From Burkholderia anthina (GTDB taxonomy: Bacteria > Pseudomonadota > Gammaproteobacteria > Burkholderiales > Burkholderiaceae), in assembly GCF_902498995.1 (NCBI RefSeq), contig NZ_CABVLY010000024.1, positions 62,001-126,000 on the forward strand: a DNA stretch of 64,000 nucleotides, read 5' to 3'. Below are positions 45,638 to 54,820 of the stretch, piece after piece (positions within the stretch are counted from its first letter, which is position 1; each line of letters starts with the position of its first letter). The notes under the pieces are model-generated. The model was not told the origin of the DNA and did no database searches. It worked only from the letters and a program-made list of their open reading frames with translations. The position numbers and the translations under genes were made by a program.

Positions 45638-46833
45638 TGACGATGCAGCACACCGTATTTCGTCGCCTGTCCGCCAGCCTGCCGCGCCGCGCGCATCGCA
45701 TCGCGCGGATCGCCGCCGCGTTCGCGCTCTGCGCGTGCGCGTTCGGCGCCGCGCCGGCGCACGCCGAGCGCCTGAAGGATCTCGTGCAGATCCAGGGCGT
45801 GCGCGACAACCCGCTGATCGGCTATGGCCTCGTCGTCGGTCTCGACGGCACGGGCGACCAGACGATGCAGACGCCGTTCACCACGCAGACGCTCGCGAAC
45901 ATGCTCGCGAACCTCGGCATCTCGATCAACAACGGTTCGGCGAACGGCGGTGCGTCGTCGCTGAACAACATGCAGCTGAAGAACGTCGCGGCCGTGATGG
46001 TGACGGCCACGCTGCCGCCGTTCGCGCGGCCGGGCGAGGCGCTCGACGTGACCGTGTCGTCGCTCGGCAACGCGAAGAGCCTGCGCGGCGGCACGCTGCT
46101 GCTCACGCCGCTGAAGGGCGCGGACGGGCAGGTGTATGCGCTTTCGCAGGGCAACATGGCGGTGGGCGGCGCGGGCGCGAGCGCGAACGGCAGCCGCGTG
46201 CAGGTGAACCAGCTCGCGGCCGGCCGGATCGTCGGCGGCGCGATCGTCGAGCGTGCGGTGCCGAACGCGATCGCGCAGATGCACGGCGCGCTGCAGCTGC
46301 AGCTGAACGACATGGATTACGGCACCGCGGAGCGGATCGTGTCGGCGGTCAACGCGAACTTCGGCCCCGGCACCGCGACCGCGCTCGACGGGCGCACGAT
46401 CCAGCTCGCGGCGCCGGTCGACTCCGCGCAGCAGGTCGCGTTCATGGCGCGCCTGCAGAACATCGACGTGAGCCCGGATCGGGCCGCCGCGAAGGTGATC
46501 CTGAACGCGCGCACCGGCTCGATCGTGATGAACCAGATGGTCACGCTGCAAAGCTGCGCGGTCGCGCACGGCAACCTGTCGGTGGTCGTCAACACGCAGC
46601 CGGTGGTGTCGCAGCCGGGGCCGTTCTCGAACGGGCAGACCGTGGTCGCGCAGCAGTCGCAGATCCAGCTGAAGCAGGACAATGGCGCGCTGAAGATGGT
46701 GACGGCCGGCGCGAACCTCGCCGACGTCGTGAAGGCGCTGAACACGCTCGGCGCGACGCCGGCGGACCTGATGTCGATCCTGCAGGCGATGAAGGCGGCC
46801 GGCGCGCTGCGCGCGGACCTGGAGGTCATCTAA
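45637..46833 (+). CDS. flgI: Flagellar P-ring protein FlgI
   Basis: This 398-aa periplasmic P-ring subunit has a Sec signal peptide (to about residue 43, ending APAHA), then the mature start [52 protein letters not shown], which is nearly invariant. The C-terminus ([43 protein letters not shown]) is also conserved. The start at 45637 overlaps the flgH stop; an in-frame ATG two codons on is possible. FlgA, read divergently upstream, assists its assembly. Confidence 0.96.
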   Translation: MTMQHTVFRRLSASLPRRAHRIARIAAAFALCACAFGAAPAHAERLKDLVQIQGVRDNPLIGYGLVVGLDGTGDQTMQTPFTTQTLANMLANLGISINNGSANGGASSLNNMQLKNVAAVMVTATLPPFARPGEALDVTVSSLGNAKSLRGGTLLLTPLKGADGQVYALSQGNMAVGGAGASANGSRVQVNQLAAGRIVGGAIVERAVPNAIAQMHGALQLQLNDMDYGTAERIVSAVNANFGPGTATALDGRTIQLAAPVDSAQQVAFMARLQNIDVSPDRAAAKVILNARTGSIVMNQMVTLQSCAVAHGNLSVVVNTQPVVSQPGPFSNGQTVVAQQSQIQLKQDNGALKMVTAGANLADVVKALNTLGATPADLMSILQAMKAAGALRADLEVI

Positions 46834-47823
46834 ATGGCAGCGAACCTTCCCGATGCAAACGACCTCACGCAGCGCTTCGCGCTCGACGTGCAGGGCTTCG
46901 ACGCGCTGCGCGCGCAGGCGAAGCAGTCGCCGCAGGCCGGCGCGAAGGCGGTCGCCGGCCAGTTCGACGCGATGTTCACGCAGATGATGCTCAAGAGCAT
47001 GCGCGATGCGACGCCCGACGGCGGGCTGCTCGATTCGCACACGTCGAAGATGTACACGTCGATGCTCGACCAGCAGCTCGCGCAGCAGATGTCGAAGCGC
47101 GGGATCGGCGTCGCCGACGCGCTGATGAAGCAACTGCTGCGCAACGCGGGGCAGGGGGCCGGCAGCGACTCGGCGGCCGACGTCGGCGCGGCCGGGCTGG
47201 GCGCGGCGGGCTTCGGCGCGGGCGCGTCGGGCAACGAAGGCAGCCTCGCCGCGATGAGCGCGATGGCCCGGGCCTACGCGAACGCGGCGAACAACGGCGC
47301 GCTCGCCGGCTCGCGCGGCTACTCGGCCGGCAGCGCGCTGACGCCGCCGCTGAAAGGTGCGAGCGGTGTGCAGAACGCCGACGCATTCGTCGACCGGCTC
47401 GCCGGGCCGGCGCAGGCGGCGAGCGCGACCACCGGCATCCCGGCGCGCTTCATCGTCGGCCAGGCCGCGCTCGAATCGGGCTGGGGCAAGCGCGAGATCC
47501 GCGCGAGCGACGGCTCGACCAGCTACAACGTGTTCGGCATCAAGGCGAACAAGGGCTGGACGGGCCGCACGGTGTCGGCGCTGACGACCGAATACGTGAA
47601 CGGCGCGCCGCGCCGCGTCGTCGCGAAGTTCCGCGCGTATGATTCGTACGAGCACGCGATGACCGACTACGCGAACCTGCTGAAGAACAATCCGCGCTAT
47701 GCGGGCGTGCTGAGCGCGAGCCGCAGCGTCGAGGGTTTCGCGCACGGGCTGCAGAAAGCCGGTTATGCGACCGACCCGAATTACGCGAAGAAACTGATCT
47801 CGATCATGCAGCAGATCGGCTGA
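46834..47823 (+). CDS. flgJ: Flagellar rod-cap/peptidoglycan hydrolase FlgJ
   Basis: This 329-aa two-domain protein starts immediately after the flgI stop. The N-terminal rod-binding domain (VAGQFDAMFTQMMLKSMRDATPDGGLLDSHTSKMYTSMLDQQLAQQMSKRGIGVADALMKQLL) caps the rod, and an Ala/Gly-rich linker leads to a glucosaminidase-type lytic domain (ARFIVGQAALESGWGKREIRASDGSTSYNVFGIKANKGW, catalytic Glu in ALESGWG). The hydrolase opens the peptidoglycan for rod growth. A 19-bp hairpin follows in the gap before ycgR. Confidence 0.95.
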   Translation: MAANLPDANDLTQRFALDVQGFDALRAQAKQSPQAGAKAVAGQFDAMFTQMMLKSMRDATPDGGLLDSHTSKMYTSMLDQQLAQQMSKRGIGVADALMKQLLRNAGQGAGSDSAADVGAAGLGAAGFGAGASGNEGSLAAMSAMARAYANAANNGALAGSRGYSAGSALTPPLKGASGVQNADAFVDRLAGPAQAASATTGIPARFIVGQAALESGWGKREIRASDGSTSYNVFGIKANKGWTGRTVSALTTEYVNGAPRRVVAKFRAYDSYEHAMTDYANLLKNNPRYAGVLSASRSVEGFAHGLQKAGYATDPNYAKKLISIMQQIG

Positions 47824-47861
47824 GCGGGCGCGGCGGGCCCGGAACCGGCCTGCCGCCCGCT

Positions 47862-47880
47862 CGCGGTCTTTCGGACCGCG
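47862..47880 (+). terminator. Hairpin after flgJ
   Basis: CGCGGTC, loop TTTCG, GACCGCG, 38 bp after the flgJ stop, with no T run. It is a weak candidate for the end of the flgB-J transcript. Confidence 0.3.
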
Positions 47881-47939
47881 CCCGGCTCCCGCCGCGCGCG
47901 GTTTCAACGTTTGCGCGAAAAAAATGCCGCAATTCGATC

Positions 47940-47966
47940 TAAACTTTCGGTGAGCACTGCCGCTAA
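47940..47966 (+). promoter_or_regulatory. Sigma-28-type promoter for ycgR
   Basis: TAAACTTT (47940-47947), an 11-bp spacer, GCCGCTAA (47959-47966). Both halves match the FliA consensus at 7/8 with exact spacing, 92 bp before the ycgR start. It is among the best such sites in the window. Confidence 0.8.
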
Positions 47967-48058
47967 GTGTGTGAGACCAGCAACCGGGCCCATGTTCTGG
48001 CCCGGTTTTACTGCGCACCGGTTGCCCCGGGCGCCCATGACAAGAAAACCGGCTAGCC

Positions 48059-48814
48059 ATGAATATCGAAACGTCGTCCGCTCCGAGTCAGGATGCGGGC
48101 CACTCCGGGCCCGATTACGCCCGCCGCAATCCGCTGGAGATCGGCGTGCAGCTGCGCAACCTCGTGAACCGGGGCGATTTCCTGACCGTCCAGTACCCGG
48201 GCGGCCAGCTTGTCACGCGCCTGCTCGAAGTCGACGTCGGCGCGCGCACGTTCACGTTCGACTGGGGTGCGCTGTCCGAGCAGAACGCCGGCATTCTCGC
48301 CGCGTCGCACTGCACGTTCTCGGCCGCGCCGGACGGCGTGCGCGTCGAATTCACCACGGGTACGCCGCGCGAGACGCGCTACGAGGGGCTGCCCGCGTTC
48401 GTCGCCGATTTCCCCGACGTGCTCATGTGCATCCAGCGCCGCGAATATTTTCGCGTCGATGCGCCGGTGATCGATCCGTTCCTGTGCCGCGGCAAGCTGC
48501 CGGACGGCGAGGGCTTCGTGTTCGAGGTGCACAACCTGTCGCTCGGCGGCGTCGGCCTGCGCACGGCCGACGAGCGTGTCGAGGCGCTCGAGGTCGGCAC
48601 GCTGCTGCCGGAGGTCGAGCTCGAATTGACCGGCCACGGCAAGCTGTCGCTCGACCTGTGCCTCGTGTCGCAGCGTTCGACCCAGATGCCGAACGGCTCG
48701 CGGCGCTACCAGCTCGGGTTTCGCTTCATGTCGTTGCCGGGCAGCGCGGAGAACACGCTGCAGCGCCTGATCACGCAGCTCGAAATGAAGCGCCGCTCGC
48801 TCGCGCGGGCCTGA
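48059..48814 (+). CDS. ycgR: Flagellar brake protein YcgR (PilZ domain)
   Basis: This 251-aa cytoplasmic protein acts when c-di-GMP is high: it binds the nucleotide and slows the motor. It has an N-terminal YcgR domain (NPLEIGVQLRNLVNRGDFLTVQYPGGQLVTRLLEVD) and a C-terminal PilZ domain with both c-di-GMP signatures intact: RRxxxR (QRREYFR, residues 126-132) and NxSxxG (HNLSLGG, about 158-164). It is transcribed from its own sigma-28-like promoter, separate from flgB-J and flgKL. Confidence 0.93.
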   Translation: MNIETSSAPSQDAGHSGPDYARRNPLEIGVQLRNLVNRGDFLTVQYPGGQLVTRLLEVDVGARTFTFDWGALSEQNAGILAASHCTFSAAPDGVRVEFTTGTPRETRYEGLPAFVADFPDVLMCIQRREYFRVDAPVIDPFLCRGKLPDGEGFVFEVHNLSLGGVGLRTADERVEALEVGTLLPEVELELTGHGKLSLDLCLVSQRSTQMPNGSRRYQLGFRFMSLPGSAENTLQRLITQLEMKRRSLARA

Positions 48815-48923
48815 CGCGCGCTGCCGGCCCCCCGCGCGGGCCGCTTTCACGCCGGGCGCCGCCAGGGCCCGCCCGTCTCCCCGAACGCGATGCGCGCCCG
48901 CGCGTCGCGCGTGCATTTTTTCC

Positions 48924-48950
48924 TCAATTTTTCCGCTCGGCGGCCGTTAT
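48924..48950 (+). promoter_or_regulatory. Sigma-28-type promoter for flgKL
   Basis: TCAATTTT (48924-48931), an 11-bp spacer, GCCGTTAT (48943-48950). This gives 6/8 and 6/8 matches; the -10 is identical to that of the flgM site. It lies 55 bp upstream of flgK. Confidence 0.6.
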
Positions 48951-49005
48951 ACCGGGAGTCACGCAACCCGGCGGCCGCAGCCCGGCCGGCCCATCAGGAT
49001 CGCGC

Positions 49006-50988
49006 ATGTCCAACTCTCTCTTGAACCTCGGCGTCAGCGGCCTGAATGCCGCGCTCTGGGGCCTCACGACGACCGGCCAGAACATCAGCAACGCCGCGAC
49101 GCCGGGCTATTCGGTCGAGCGCCCGGTGTATGCCGAGGCGAGCGGCCAGTACACGTCGAGCGGCTACCTGCCGCAGGGCGTGAACACCGTCACCGTGCAG
49201 CGGCAGTACAGCCAGTACCTGAACGACCAGCTGAACAGCGCACAGTCGCAAAGCGGCGCGCTGTCGACCTGGTATTCGCTCGTCGCGCAACTGAACAACT
49301 ACGTCGGCAGCCCGACGGCCGGGATCTCGACCGCGATCACCAACTATTTCACCGGGCTGCAGGGCGTCGCGAACAATGCGTCCGATCCGTCGGTGCGGCA
49401 GACCGCGATGAGCAACGCGCAGACGCTGGCCGACCAGATCACGGCGGCCGGCCAGCAGTACGACGCGCTGCGCCAGAGCGTGAATACGCAGCTCACCAGC
49501 ACGGTGTCGCAGATCAACACGTACACCGCGCAGATCGCGCAGTTGAACCAGCAGATCACGGCCGCGAACAGCCAGGGGCAGCCGCCGAACCAGTTGATGG
49601 ACCAGCGCGATCTCGCGCTGTCGAACCTGTCGAGCCTCGCCGGCGTGCAGGTGGTGCGCAACGACAGCGGCTACAGCGTATTCCTCGCGGGCGGCCAGCC
49701 GCTCGTCGTCGCCGACAAGAGCTACCAGCTCGCGACCGTGGCGTCGTCGTCCGATCCGAGCGAGCTGACCGTCGTGTCGCAGGGCATCGCCGGCGCGAAT
49801 CCGCAGGGCCCGAACCAGACGCTGCCCGATTCGTCGCTGTCGGGCGGCACGCTCGGCGGCCTGCTCGCGTTCCGCAACCAGACGCTCGACCCGGCGCAGG
49901 CGCAGCTCGGCGCGATCGCGACCAGCTTCGCCGCGCAGGTCAACGGGCAGAACGCACTCGGCGTCGACCTGTCGGGCATGCCGGGCGGCAAGCTGTTCAC
50001 GATCCCGGATCCGGCCGTCTACGCGAACCAGGGTAATACGGGCAATGCGTCGCCGAGCGTGTCGTTCGCCGATGCGTCGCAGCCGACCACGAGCGACTAC
50101 ACGCTGTCGTACGACGGCACGAACTACACGTTGACCGATCGTGCGAGCGGCACGGTGGTCGGCCAGTCGACGTCGATGCCGGCCTCGATCGGCGGCCTGG
50201 ACTTCTCGTTCGCGGACGGCACGCAGATGAATGCCGGCGACCAGTTCACCGTGCTGCCGACGCGCGGCGCGCTGGACGGCTTCGCCCTCGCGACGTCGAG
50301 CGGCTCGGCGATCGCGGCCGCGTCGCCGGTGGTGGCATCGGCCGCCACGACGAACTCGGGCAGCGCCACCATCACGCAGGGCGGGGTGAGCGCCGGCTAC
50401 CAGGTGCCGTCGACCACGCTGACCTACGACGCGGCGAGCCAGTCGCTGTCGGGTTTCCCGGCCGGCACCACGGTGACGATCGGGAGCACGCCGCCGCAGA
50501 CGGTGGAGATTACCGACGGCACGACGCAGGTGCCGTACGACCCGTCCGTGGGCGCGACGCTGACGATGTCGGGCACCGCGCAGGGCGCGATGAACGGCGT
50601 GACCGTGTCGCTGGCGGGCACGCCGGCGGACGGCGATGCGTTCAAGATCGGGCCTTACGCGGGTGGCACGAACGACGGTTCCAACGCGCTCGCGCTGTCG
50701 CAGATCGTCAGCACGAAGTCGTTCGGCAACGGCTCGACCACGCTGACCGGCGCGTATGCCGGCTACGTGAACGGCATCGGCAACTCGGCGAGCCAGCTGA
50801 AGTCGTCGAGCGCCGCGCAGACGTCGCTCGTCGGCCAGATCACGACCGCGCAGCAGGCGGTGTCGGGCGTGAACCAGAACGAGGAAGCGGCGAACCTGAT
50901 GCAGTACCAGCAGCTCTACCAGGCCAACGCGAAGGTCATCCAGACGGCCGCGACGCTGTTCCAGACCGTGCTCGGCCTGTTCAACTGA
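49006..50988 (+). CDS. flgK: Flagellar hook-associated protein FlgK (HAP1)
   Basis: This 660-aa hook-filament junction protein starts MSNSLLNLGVSGLNAALWGLTTTGQNISNAATPGYSVERPVYAEA, typical of FlgK, followed by QRQYSQYLNDQLNSAQSQSGALSTWYSLVAQLNNYVGSP. A long variable Ser/Thr/Gly-rich middle follows, and the C-terminal helix is conserved (GVNQNEEAANLMQYQQLYQANAKVIQTAATLFQTVLGLFN). FlgN is its export chaperone. The ATG at 49006 follows AGGA. flgL starts 18 bp after the stop. Confidence 0.96.
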   Translation: MSNSLLNLGVSGLNAALWGLTTTGQNISNAATPGYSVERPVYAEASGQYTSSGYLPQGVNTVTVQRQYSQYLNDQLNSAQSQSGALSTWYSLVAQLNNYVGSPTAGISTAITNYFTGLQGVANNASDPSVRQTAMSNAQTLADQITAAGQQYDALRQSVNTQLTSTVSQINTYTAQIAQLNQQITAANSQGQPPNQLMDQRDLALSNLSSLAGVQVVRNDSGYSVFLAGGQPLVVADKSYQLATVASSSDPSELTVVSQGIAGANPQGPNQTLPDSSLSGGTLGGLLAFRNQTLDPAQAQLGAIATSFAAQVNGQNALGVDLSGMPGGKLFTIPDPAVYANQGNTGNASPSVSFADASQPTTSDYTLSYDGTNYTLTDRASGTVVGQSTSMPASIGGLDFSFADGTQMNAGDQFTVLPTRGALDGFALATSSGSAIAAASPVVASAATTNSGSATITQGGVSAGYQVPSTTLTYDAASQSLSGFPAGTTVTIGSTPPQTVEITDGTTQVPYDPSVGATLTMSGTAQGAMNGVTVSLAGTPADGDAFKIGPYAGGTNDGSNALALSQIVSTKSFGNGSTTLTGAYAGYVNGIGNSASQLKSSSAAQTSLVGQITTAQQAVSGVNQNEEAANLMQYQQLYQANAKVIQTAATLFQTVLGLFN

Positions 50989-51005
50989 TTCCGGGGATCG
51001 AAGCG

Positions 51006-52256
51006 ATGCGGATTTCCACTTCCCAGTTTTACCAGCTCAACGTCGCGCAGATGAGCGACCAGCAGGCGCAGCTCGCGCAGCTGTACCAGCAGATTTCGAG
51101 CGGCGTGAGCCTGTCCACGCCCGCCGACAACCCGCTCGGCGCCGCGCAGGCGGTGCAGCTGTCGATGAGCTCGGCGACGCTGTCGCAGTACGCCACCAAC
51201 CAGAACGTCGCGCTGTCGTCGCTCCAGAAGGAAGACCAGACGCTGACGAGCGTGAACAACCTGCTGAACAGTATGCATACGATCGTCATGCAGGCCGGCG
51301 ACGGCTCGCTGTCCGACAGCGACCGGGCGGCGCTCGGGACCCAGCTGCAGGGCTATCGCGACCAGCTGATGACGCTCGCGAATACCGCGGACGGCGCGGG
51401 CAACTATCTGTTCGCGGGCACGCAGTCGACTTCGGCGCCGTTCTCGAACGCGGCGGGCGGCGGCGCGGTGTACAGCGGCGACAGCGGCACGCGCGACGTG
51501 CAGATCGCCGATACGCGCTCGATTTCGCAGGGCGACAGCGGCGCCAGCGTGTTCATGTCGGTGCCGATGCTCGGCAGCCAGCCGGTGCCGGCCGCCGGCA
51601 CGGGCGCGACGGGCACGGGCAATACCGGCACCGGCACGATCGGCGCGGTGTCGATCACGAACCCGGCGGCGGCGACCAACGGCCACGCGTTCACGATCAC
51701 GTTCGGCGGCACGGCGGATGCGCCGACCTATACGGTGACCGACAACACGATCGGGCCGTCGAGCGAGACCCAGCCGCAGCCGTATTCGGAAGGCGGTGCG
51801 ATCGCGCTCGGCAACGGCCTGACGGTGCCGGTGTCGGGTACGCCGGCAGCGGGCGACACGTTCACGGTCACGCCCGCGCCGCAGGCCGGCACCGACGTGT
51901 TCGCGACGCTCGACACGATGATCGCCGCGCTGAAGACGCCGGTCGGCAGCGATACGTCCGCCGCGGCCGCGCTCGCGAACACGATGACGACCGGCACGAC
52001 GAAGCTGAACAATACGATGACGAACATCCTCACCGTGCAGGCGTCGGTCGGCGGCCGCGAGCAGGAAATCCAGGCGATGCAGGCGGTGAACCAGAACAAT
52101 TCGCTGCAGGTCACCAACGACCTGTCGGATCTGACGAGCACCAACATGGTGTCGACGATCAGTCAGTTCCTGCAGATGCAGAACGCGCTGTCGGGCGCGC
52201 AAAAGGCCTACGCGCAGCTGCAGAACCTGTCGCTGTTCCAGTACATCAATTCGTGA
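51006..52256 (+). CDS. flgL: Flagellar hook-associated protein FlgL (HAP3)
   Basis: This 416-aa second junction protein has a flagellin-like N-terminal helix (MRISTSQFYQLNVAQMSDQQAQLAQLYQQISSGVSLSTPADNPLGAAQAVQLS), a variable beta domain of about 200 residues, and the C-terminal helix (VTNDLSDLTSTNMVSTISQFLQMQNALSGAQKAYAQLQNLSLFQYI). Its tail resembles flagellin, as normal for FlgL. It is the last gene of the flagellar block. A GC-rich hairpin follows 18 bp after the stop. Confidence 0.95.
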   Translation: MRISTSQFYQLNVAQMSDQQAQLAQLYQQISSGVSLSTPADNPLGAAQAVQLSMSSATLSQYATNQNVALSSLQKEDQTLTSVNNLLNSMHTIVMQAGDGSLSDSDRAALGTQLQGYRDQLMTLANTADGAGNYLFAGTQSTSAPFSNAAGGGAVYSGDSGTRDVQIADTRSISQGDSGASVFMSVPMLGSQPVPAAGTGATGTGNTGTGTIGAVSITNPAAATNGHAFTITFGGTADAPTYTVTDNTIGPSSETQPQPYSEGGAIALGNGLTVPVSGTPAAGDTFTVTPAPQAGTDVFATLDTMIAALKTPVGSDTSAAAALANTMTTGTTKLNNTMTNILTVQASVGGREQEIQAMQAVNQNNSLQVTNDLSDLTSTNMVSTISQFLQMQNALSGAQKAYAQLQNLSLFQYINS

Positions 52257-52273
52257 TGCCCGCGGCGACCGAC

Positions 52274-52299
52274 GCGATGTGAGCGCCCGCTTACATCGC
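52274..52299 (+). terminator. Hairpin after flgL
   Basis: GCGATGTGAGC, loop GCCC, GCTTACATCGC with one G-U wobble, starting 18 bp after the flgL stop. No T run follows, so terminator strength is uncertain. Confidence 0.45.
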
Positions 52300-52487
52300 G
52301 CGGCGCACCGGCCGGCCGCCGTTGGCCACCGGTGCGAGCCCGCGGCTCCGTCATGCGCTCTCCGGCAGGCATGACCGTTGCGGCGACGGTTCGCGCTTGC
52401 CAGCCCCATTTCCGCTCCGTAAACTCGCGCCAGATTCCAGACCGGCGCACCGTCCGCAGCCGGCGACCGACAGGAGCCCTTTTCCCC

Positions 52488-53795
52488 ATGTCCGATTCCT
52501 ACTTCCCGCGCTGGCGGGTGCAATCGACCGGCGCGGCCTCGCGCGTGGTCGGCCCCGACGAGCGCCTGGCGTGGCCGCAGATGATCGCGATGGGCGTGCA
52601 GCACGTCGTCGCGATGTTCGGCTCGACCGTGCTCGCGCCGCTGCTGATGGGCTTCGACCCGAACCTGTGCATCTTCATGTCGGGCATCGGCACGCTGCTG
52701 TTCTTCGTGCTGGTCGGCGGCCGCGTGCCGAGCTACCTCGGCTCGAGCTTCGCGTTCATCGGCCTGGTGATCGCGGTGACCGGCTACGGCGGCAGCGGGC
52801 CGAATCCGAACATCCCGGTCGCGCTCGGCGGGATCATCGCGTGCGGCGTCGTGTACGTCGCGCTCGGCGCGCTGGTGCAGGCGATCGGCACGCGCTGGAT
52901 CGAGACGCTGATGCCGCCCGTCGTCACCGGCGCGGTGGTCGCGGTGATCGGGCTGAACCTCGCGCCGATCGCGGTCAAGGGTGTGTCCGGGTCGACTTTC
53001 GAATCGGTGATGGCGCTCGTCACGGTGCTGTGCGTGGGTGGCGTCGCGGTGTTCTCGCGCGGCATGGTGCAGCGCCTGCTGATCCTGGTCGGGCTGGTGA
53101 TCGCCTATGTGATCTATGCGATCGCGACCAACGGGATGGGGCTCGGCAAGCCGATCGATTTCTCGATCGTCGGGCAGGCGGCCTGGTTCGGGGTGCCGAG
53201 CTTCCGCGCGCCGGTGTTCGATCCGCACGCGATGCTGATGCTCGCGCCGATCGCGGTGATCCTGGTCGCGGAAAACCTCGGCCACATCAAGGCCGTCAGC
53301 GCGATGACGGGTACCAGCCTCGATCGCTACGTGGGTCGCGCGTTCATCGGCGACGGGCTCGCAACGATCGTGTCGGGCAGCGTCGGCGGCACGGGTGTGA
53401 CGACCTATGCGGAGAACATCGGCGTGATGGCCGTCACGCGGATCTACTCGACGCTGGTGTTCGCGATCGCCGCGCTGATCGCGATCGTGCTCGGTTTCTC
53501 GCCGAAGTTCGGCGCGGTGATCCAGACGATTCCGGGCCCGGTGCTCGGCGGCGTGTCGATCGTCGTGTTCGGGCTGATCGCGGTGACGGGCGCGCGGATC
53601 TGGGTCGTCAACAAGGTCGACTTCTCCGACAACCGCAACCTGATCGTCGCGGCCGTCACGCTCGTGCTCGGCGCGGGCGATTTCTCGCTGAAGATCGGCG
53701 GTTTCGGGCTCGGCGGGATCGGCACCGCGACGTTCGGCGCGATCATCCTGTATGCGATCCTGCGCAAGGAGCAGGAACCGGGCCCCGTGGTCTGA
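52488..53795 (+). CDS. NCS2-family nucleobase:cation symporter
   Basis: This is a 435-aa inner-membrane protein with about 14 hydrophobic segments. NCS2 signatures are PQMIAMGVQHVVAMFGSTVLAPLLMGFDPN at the start, PSYLGSSFAFIGLV, the central MPPVVTGAVVAVIGLNLAP and the substrate-binding motif region LVAENLGHIKAVSAMTGTSLDRYVGRAFIGDGLATIVSGSVGGTGVTTYAENIG. It is close to UraA/RutG-type uracil permeases, but xanthine or other bases are possible. The N-terminus has a hydrophilic head of about 30 residues before the first helix. Confidence 0.9.
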   Translation: MSDSYFPRWRVQSTGAASRVVGPDERLAWPQMIAMGVQHVVAMFGSTVLAPLLMGFDPNLCIFMSGIGTLLFFVLVGGRVPSYLGSSFAFIGLVIAVTGYGGSGPNPNIPVALGGIIACGVVYVALGALVQAIGTRWIETLMPPVVTGAVVAVIGLNLAPIAVKGVSGSTFESVMALVTVLCVGGVAVFSRGMVQRLLILVGLVIAYVIYAIATNGMGLGKPIDFSIVGQAAWFGVPSFRAPVFDPHAMLMLAPIAVILVAENLGHIKAVSAMTGTSLDRYVGRAFIGDGLATIVSGSVGGTGVTTYAENIGVMAVTRIYSTLVFAIAALIAIVLGFSPKFGAVIQTIPGPVLGGVSIVVFGLIAVTGARIWVVNKVDFSDNRNLIVAAVTLVLGAGDFSLKIGGFGLGGIGTATFGAIILYAILRKEQEPGPVV

Positions 53796-53839
53796 ACGAA
53801 AGCGGGCGGTGCAACGCCGCCCGCTACCGTACGCGGCGC

Positions 53840-54724
53840 TTATGCGCCGGTATTCGACTGTGCCTGCAGCCACGCGCAGAACTGCGCGACGAGCGGATCG
53901 TCGACCGGCGCGCGCGGCGCGATCCACCAGTAGCTGCGCGTCGCGATGCGCGGCCCGTCGAGCGGCATCACCAGCCGCCCGCTCGCGAGCTCGTCGTCGA
54001 TCAGTGGCAGCGGGCCGAGCGCGACGCCCAGCCCGTCGACGGCCGCCTGCAGCGCCAGGTAGAAGTGGTCGAACGACTGCCGCTTGCGCCCCTTCATCGT
54101 CACGCCGGCCGCCGCGAACCAGTCGCGCCAGCCTTCCGGGCGCGTATCCGAATGCAGCAGCACGTGCCGCGCGAGATCGTCCGCGCGGGCAATCGGCGCG
54201 CGCCTGAGCAGCGCGGGGCTGCAGACGGGGATCACGCTTTCGTCGAGAAAGTGGCCGCTCGTGCAGGTGGGCCAGTGGCCGGGGCCGCGGCGGATCGCGA
54301 CGTCGAAGCCGTCGAGCGCGTCGAGCGGCGCATTCGACGTGGACAGCTTCAGCTCGACGTTCGGCACGTCGCGCTGGAACCGCGACAGGCGCGGCAGCAG
54401 CCATTTCATCGCGAAGGTCGGCAGCGCATTGATGCGCAGCACGCGCGCCGTGCCCGTGTTGCGCAACTGCTCGGTGGCGAGCGCGATGCTGTCGAACGCG
54501 GCGCGCACGGTGTCGAGATAGCGGCGGCCCTCGTCGGTGAGCTTCACGCGCTTGCCGTAGCGGTGGAACACCGGCTTGCCGAGCCATGCCTCGAACCCCG
54601 CGATTTGCCGGCTGATGGCACCATGAGTCACATGCAGCTCGTCGCCGGCAGCGCTGAAGCTTTCGTGTCGTGCCGCTGCTTCAAAGGCCCGAAGCGCGGA
54701 AAAGGGCGGGAGATCGCGTGCCAT
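53840..54724 (-). CDS. LysR-family transcriptional regulator (GcvA-like)
   Basis: This 294-aa regulator has an N-terminal winged helix (LPPFSALRAFEAAARHESFSAAGDELHVTHGAISRQIAGFEAWLGKPVFHRYGKRVKLTDEGRRYLDTVRAAFDSI) and the periplasmic-binding-like effector domain (VLRINALPTFAMKWLLPRLSRFQRDVPNVELKLSTSNAP...FYLALQAAVDGLGVALGPLPLIDDELASGRLVMPLDGP). The wording is that of the GcvA subgroup. It is divergent from the split chromate transporter with a 96-bp gap, so it may control it. No operator was identified. Confidence 0.92.
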   Translation of the reverse strand: MARDLPPFSALRAFEAAARHESFSAAGDELHVTHGAISRQIAGFEAWLGKPVFHRYGKRVKLTDEGRRYLDTVRAAFDSIALATEQLRNTGTARVLRINALPTFAMKWLLPRLSRFQRDVPNVELKLSTSNAPLDALDGFDVAIRRGPGHWPTCTSGHFLDESVIPVCSPALLRRAPIARADDLARHVLLHSDTRPEGWRDWFAAAGVTMKGRKRQSFDHFYLALQAAVDGLGVALGPLPLIDDELASGRLVMPLDGPRIATRSYWWIAPRAPVDDPLVAQFCAWLQAQSNTGA

Positions 54725-54820
54725 GCTTGTGATTCTAGATCACAAGCGTGCGCCGATAAAATCGTTTTGCCGGCATCCTGAACGGCGGTAACCTCGGGGC
54801 ACCGTTTGATGAGGATCCCC

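Noticed and set aside
45571-48060. 829-codon minus-strand frame
   Set aside because: Antisense to flgI and flgJ, and the same composition bias applies.
50916-54587. Very long minus-strand open frame (1223 codons)
   Set aside because: It is antisense to flgK, flgL and the permease and rich in Arg, Ala and His, as expected from a shadow frame in high-GC DNA. The true LysR gene lies in a different frame at its right end.
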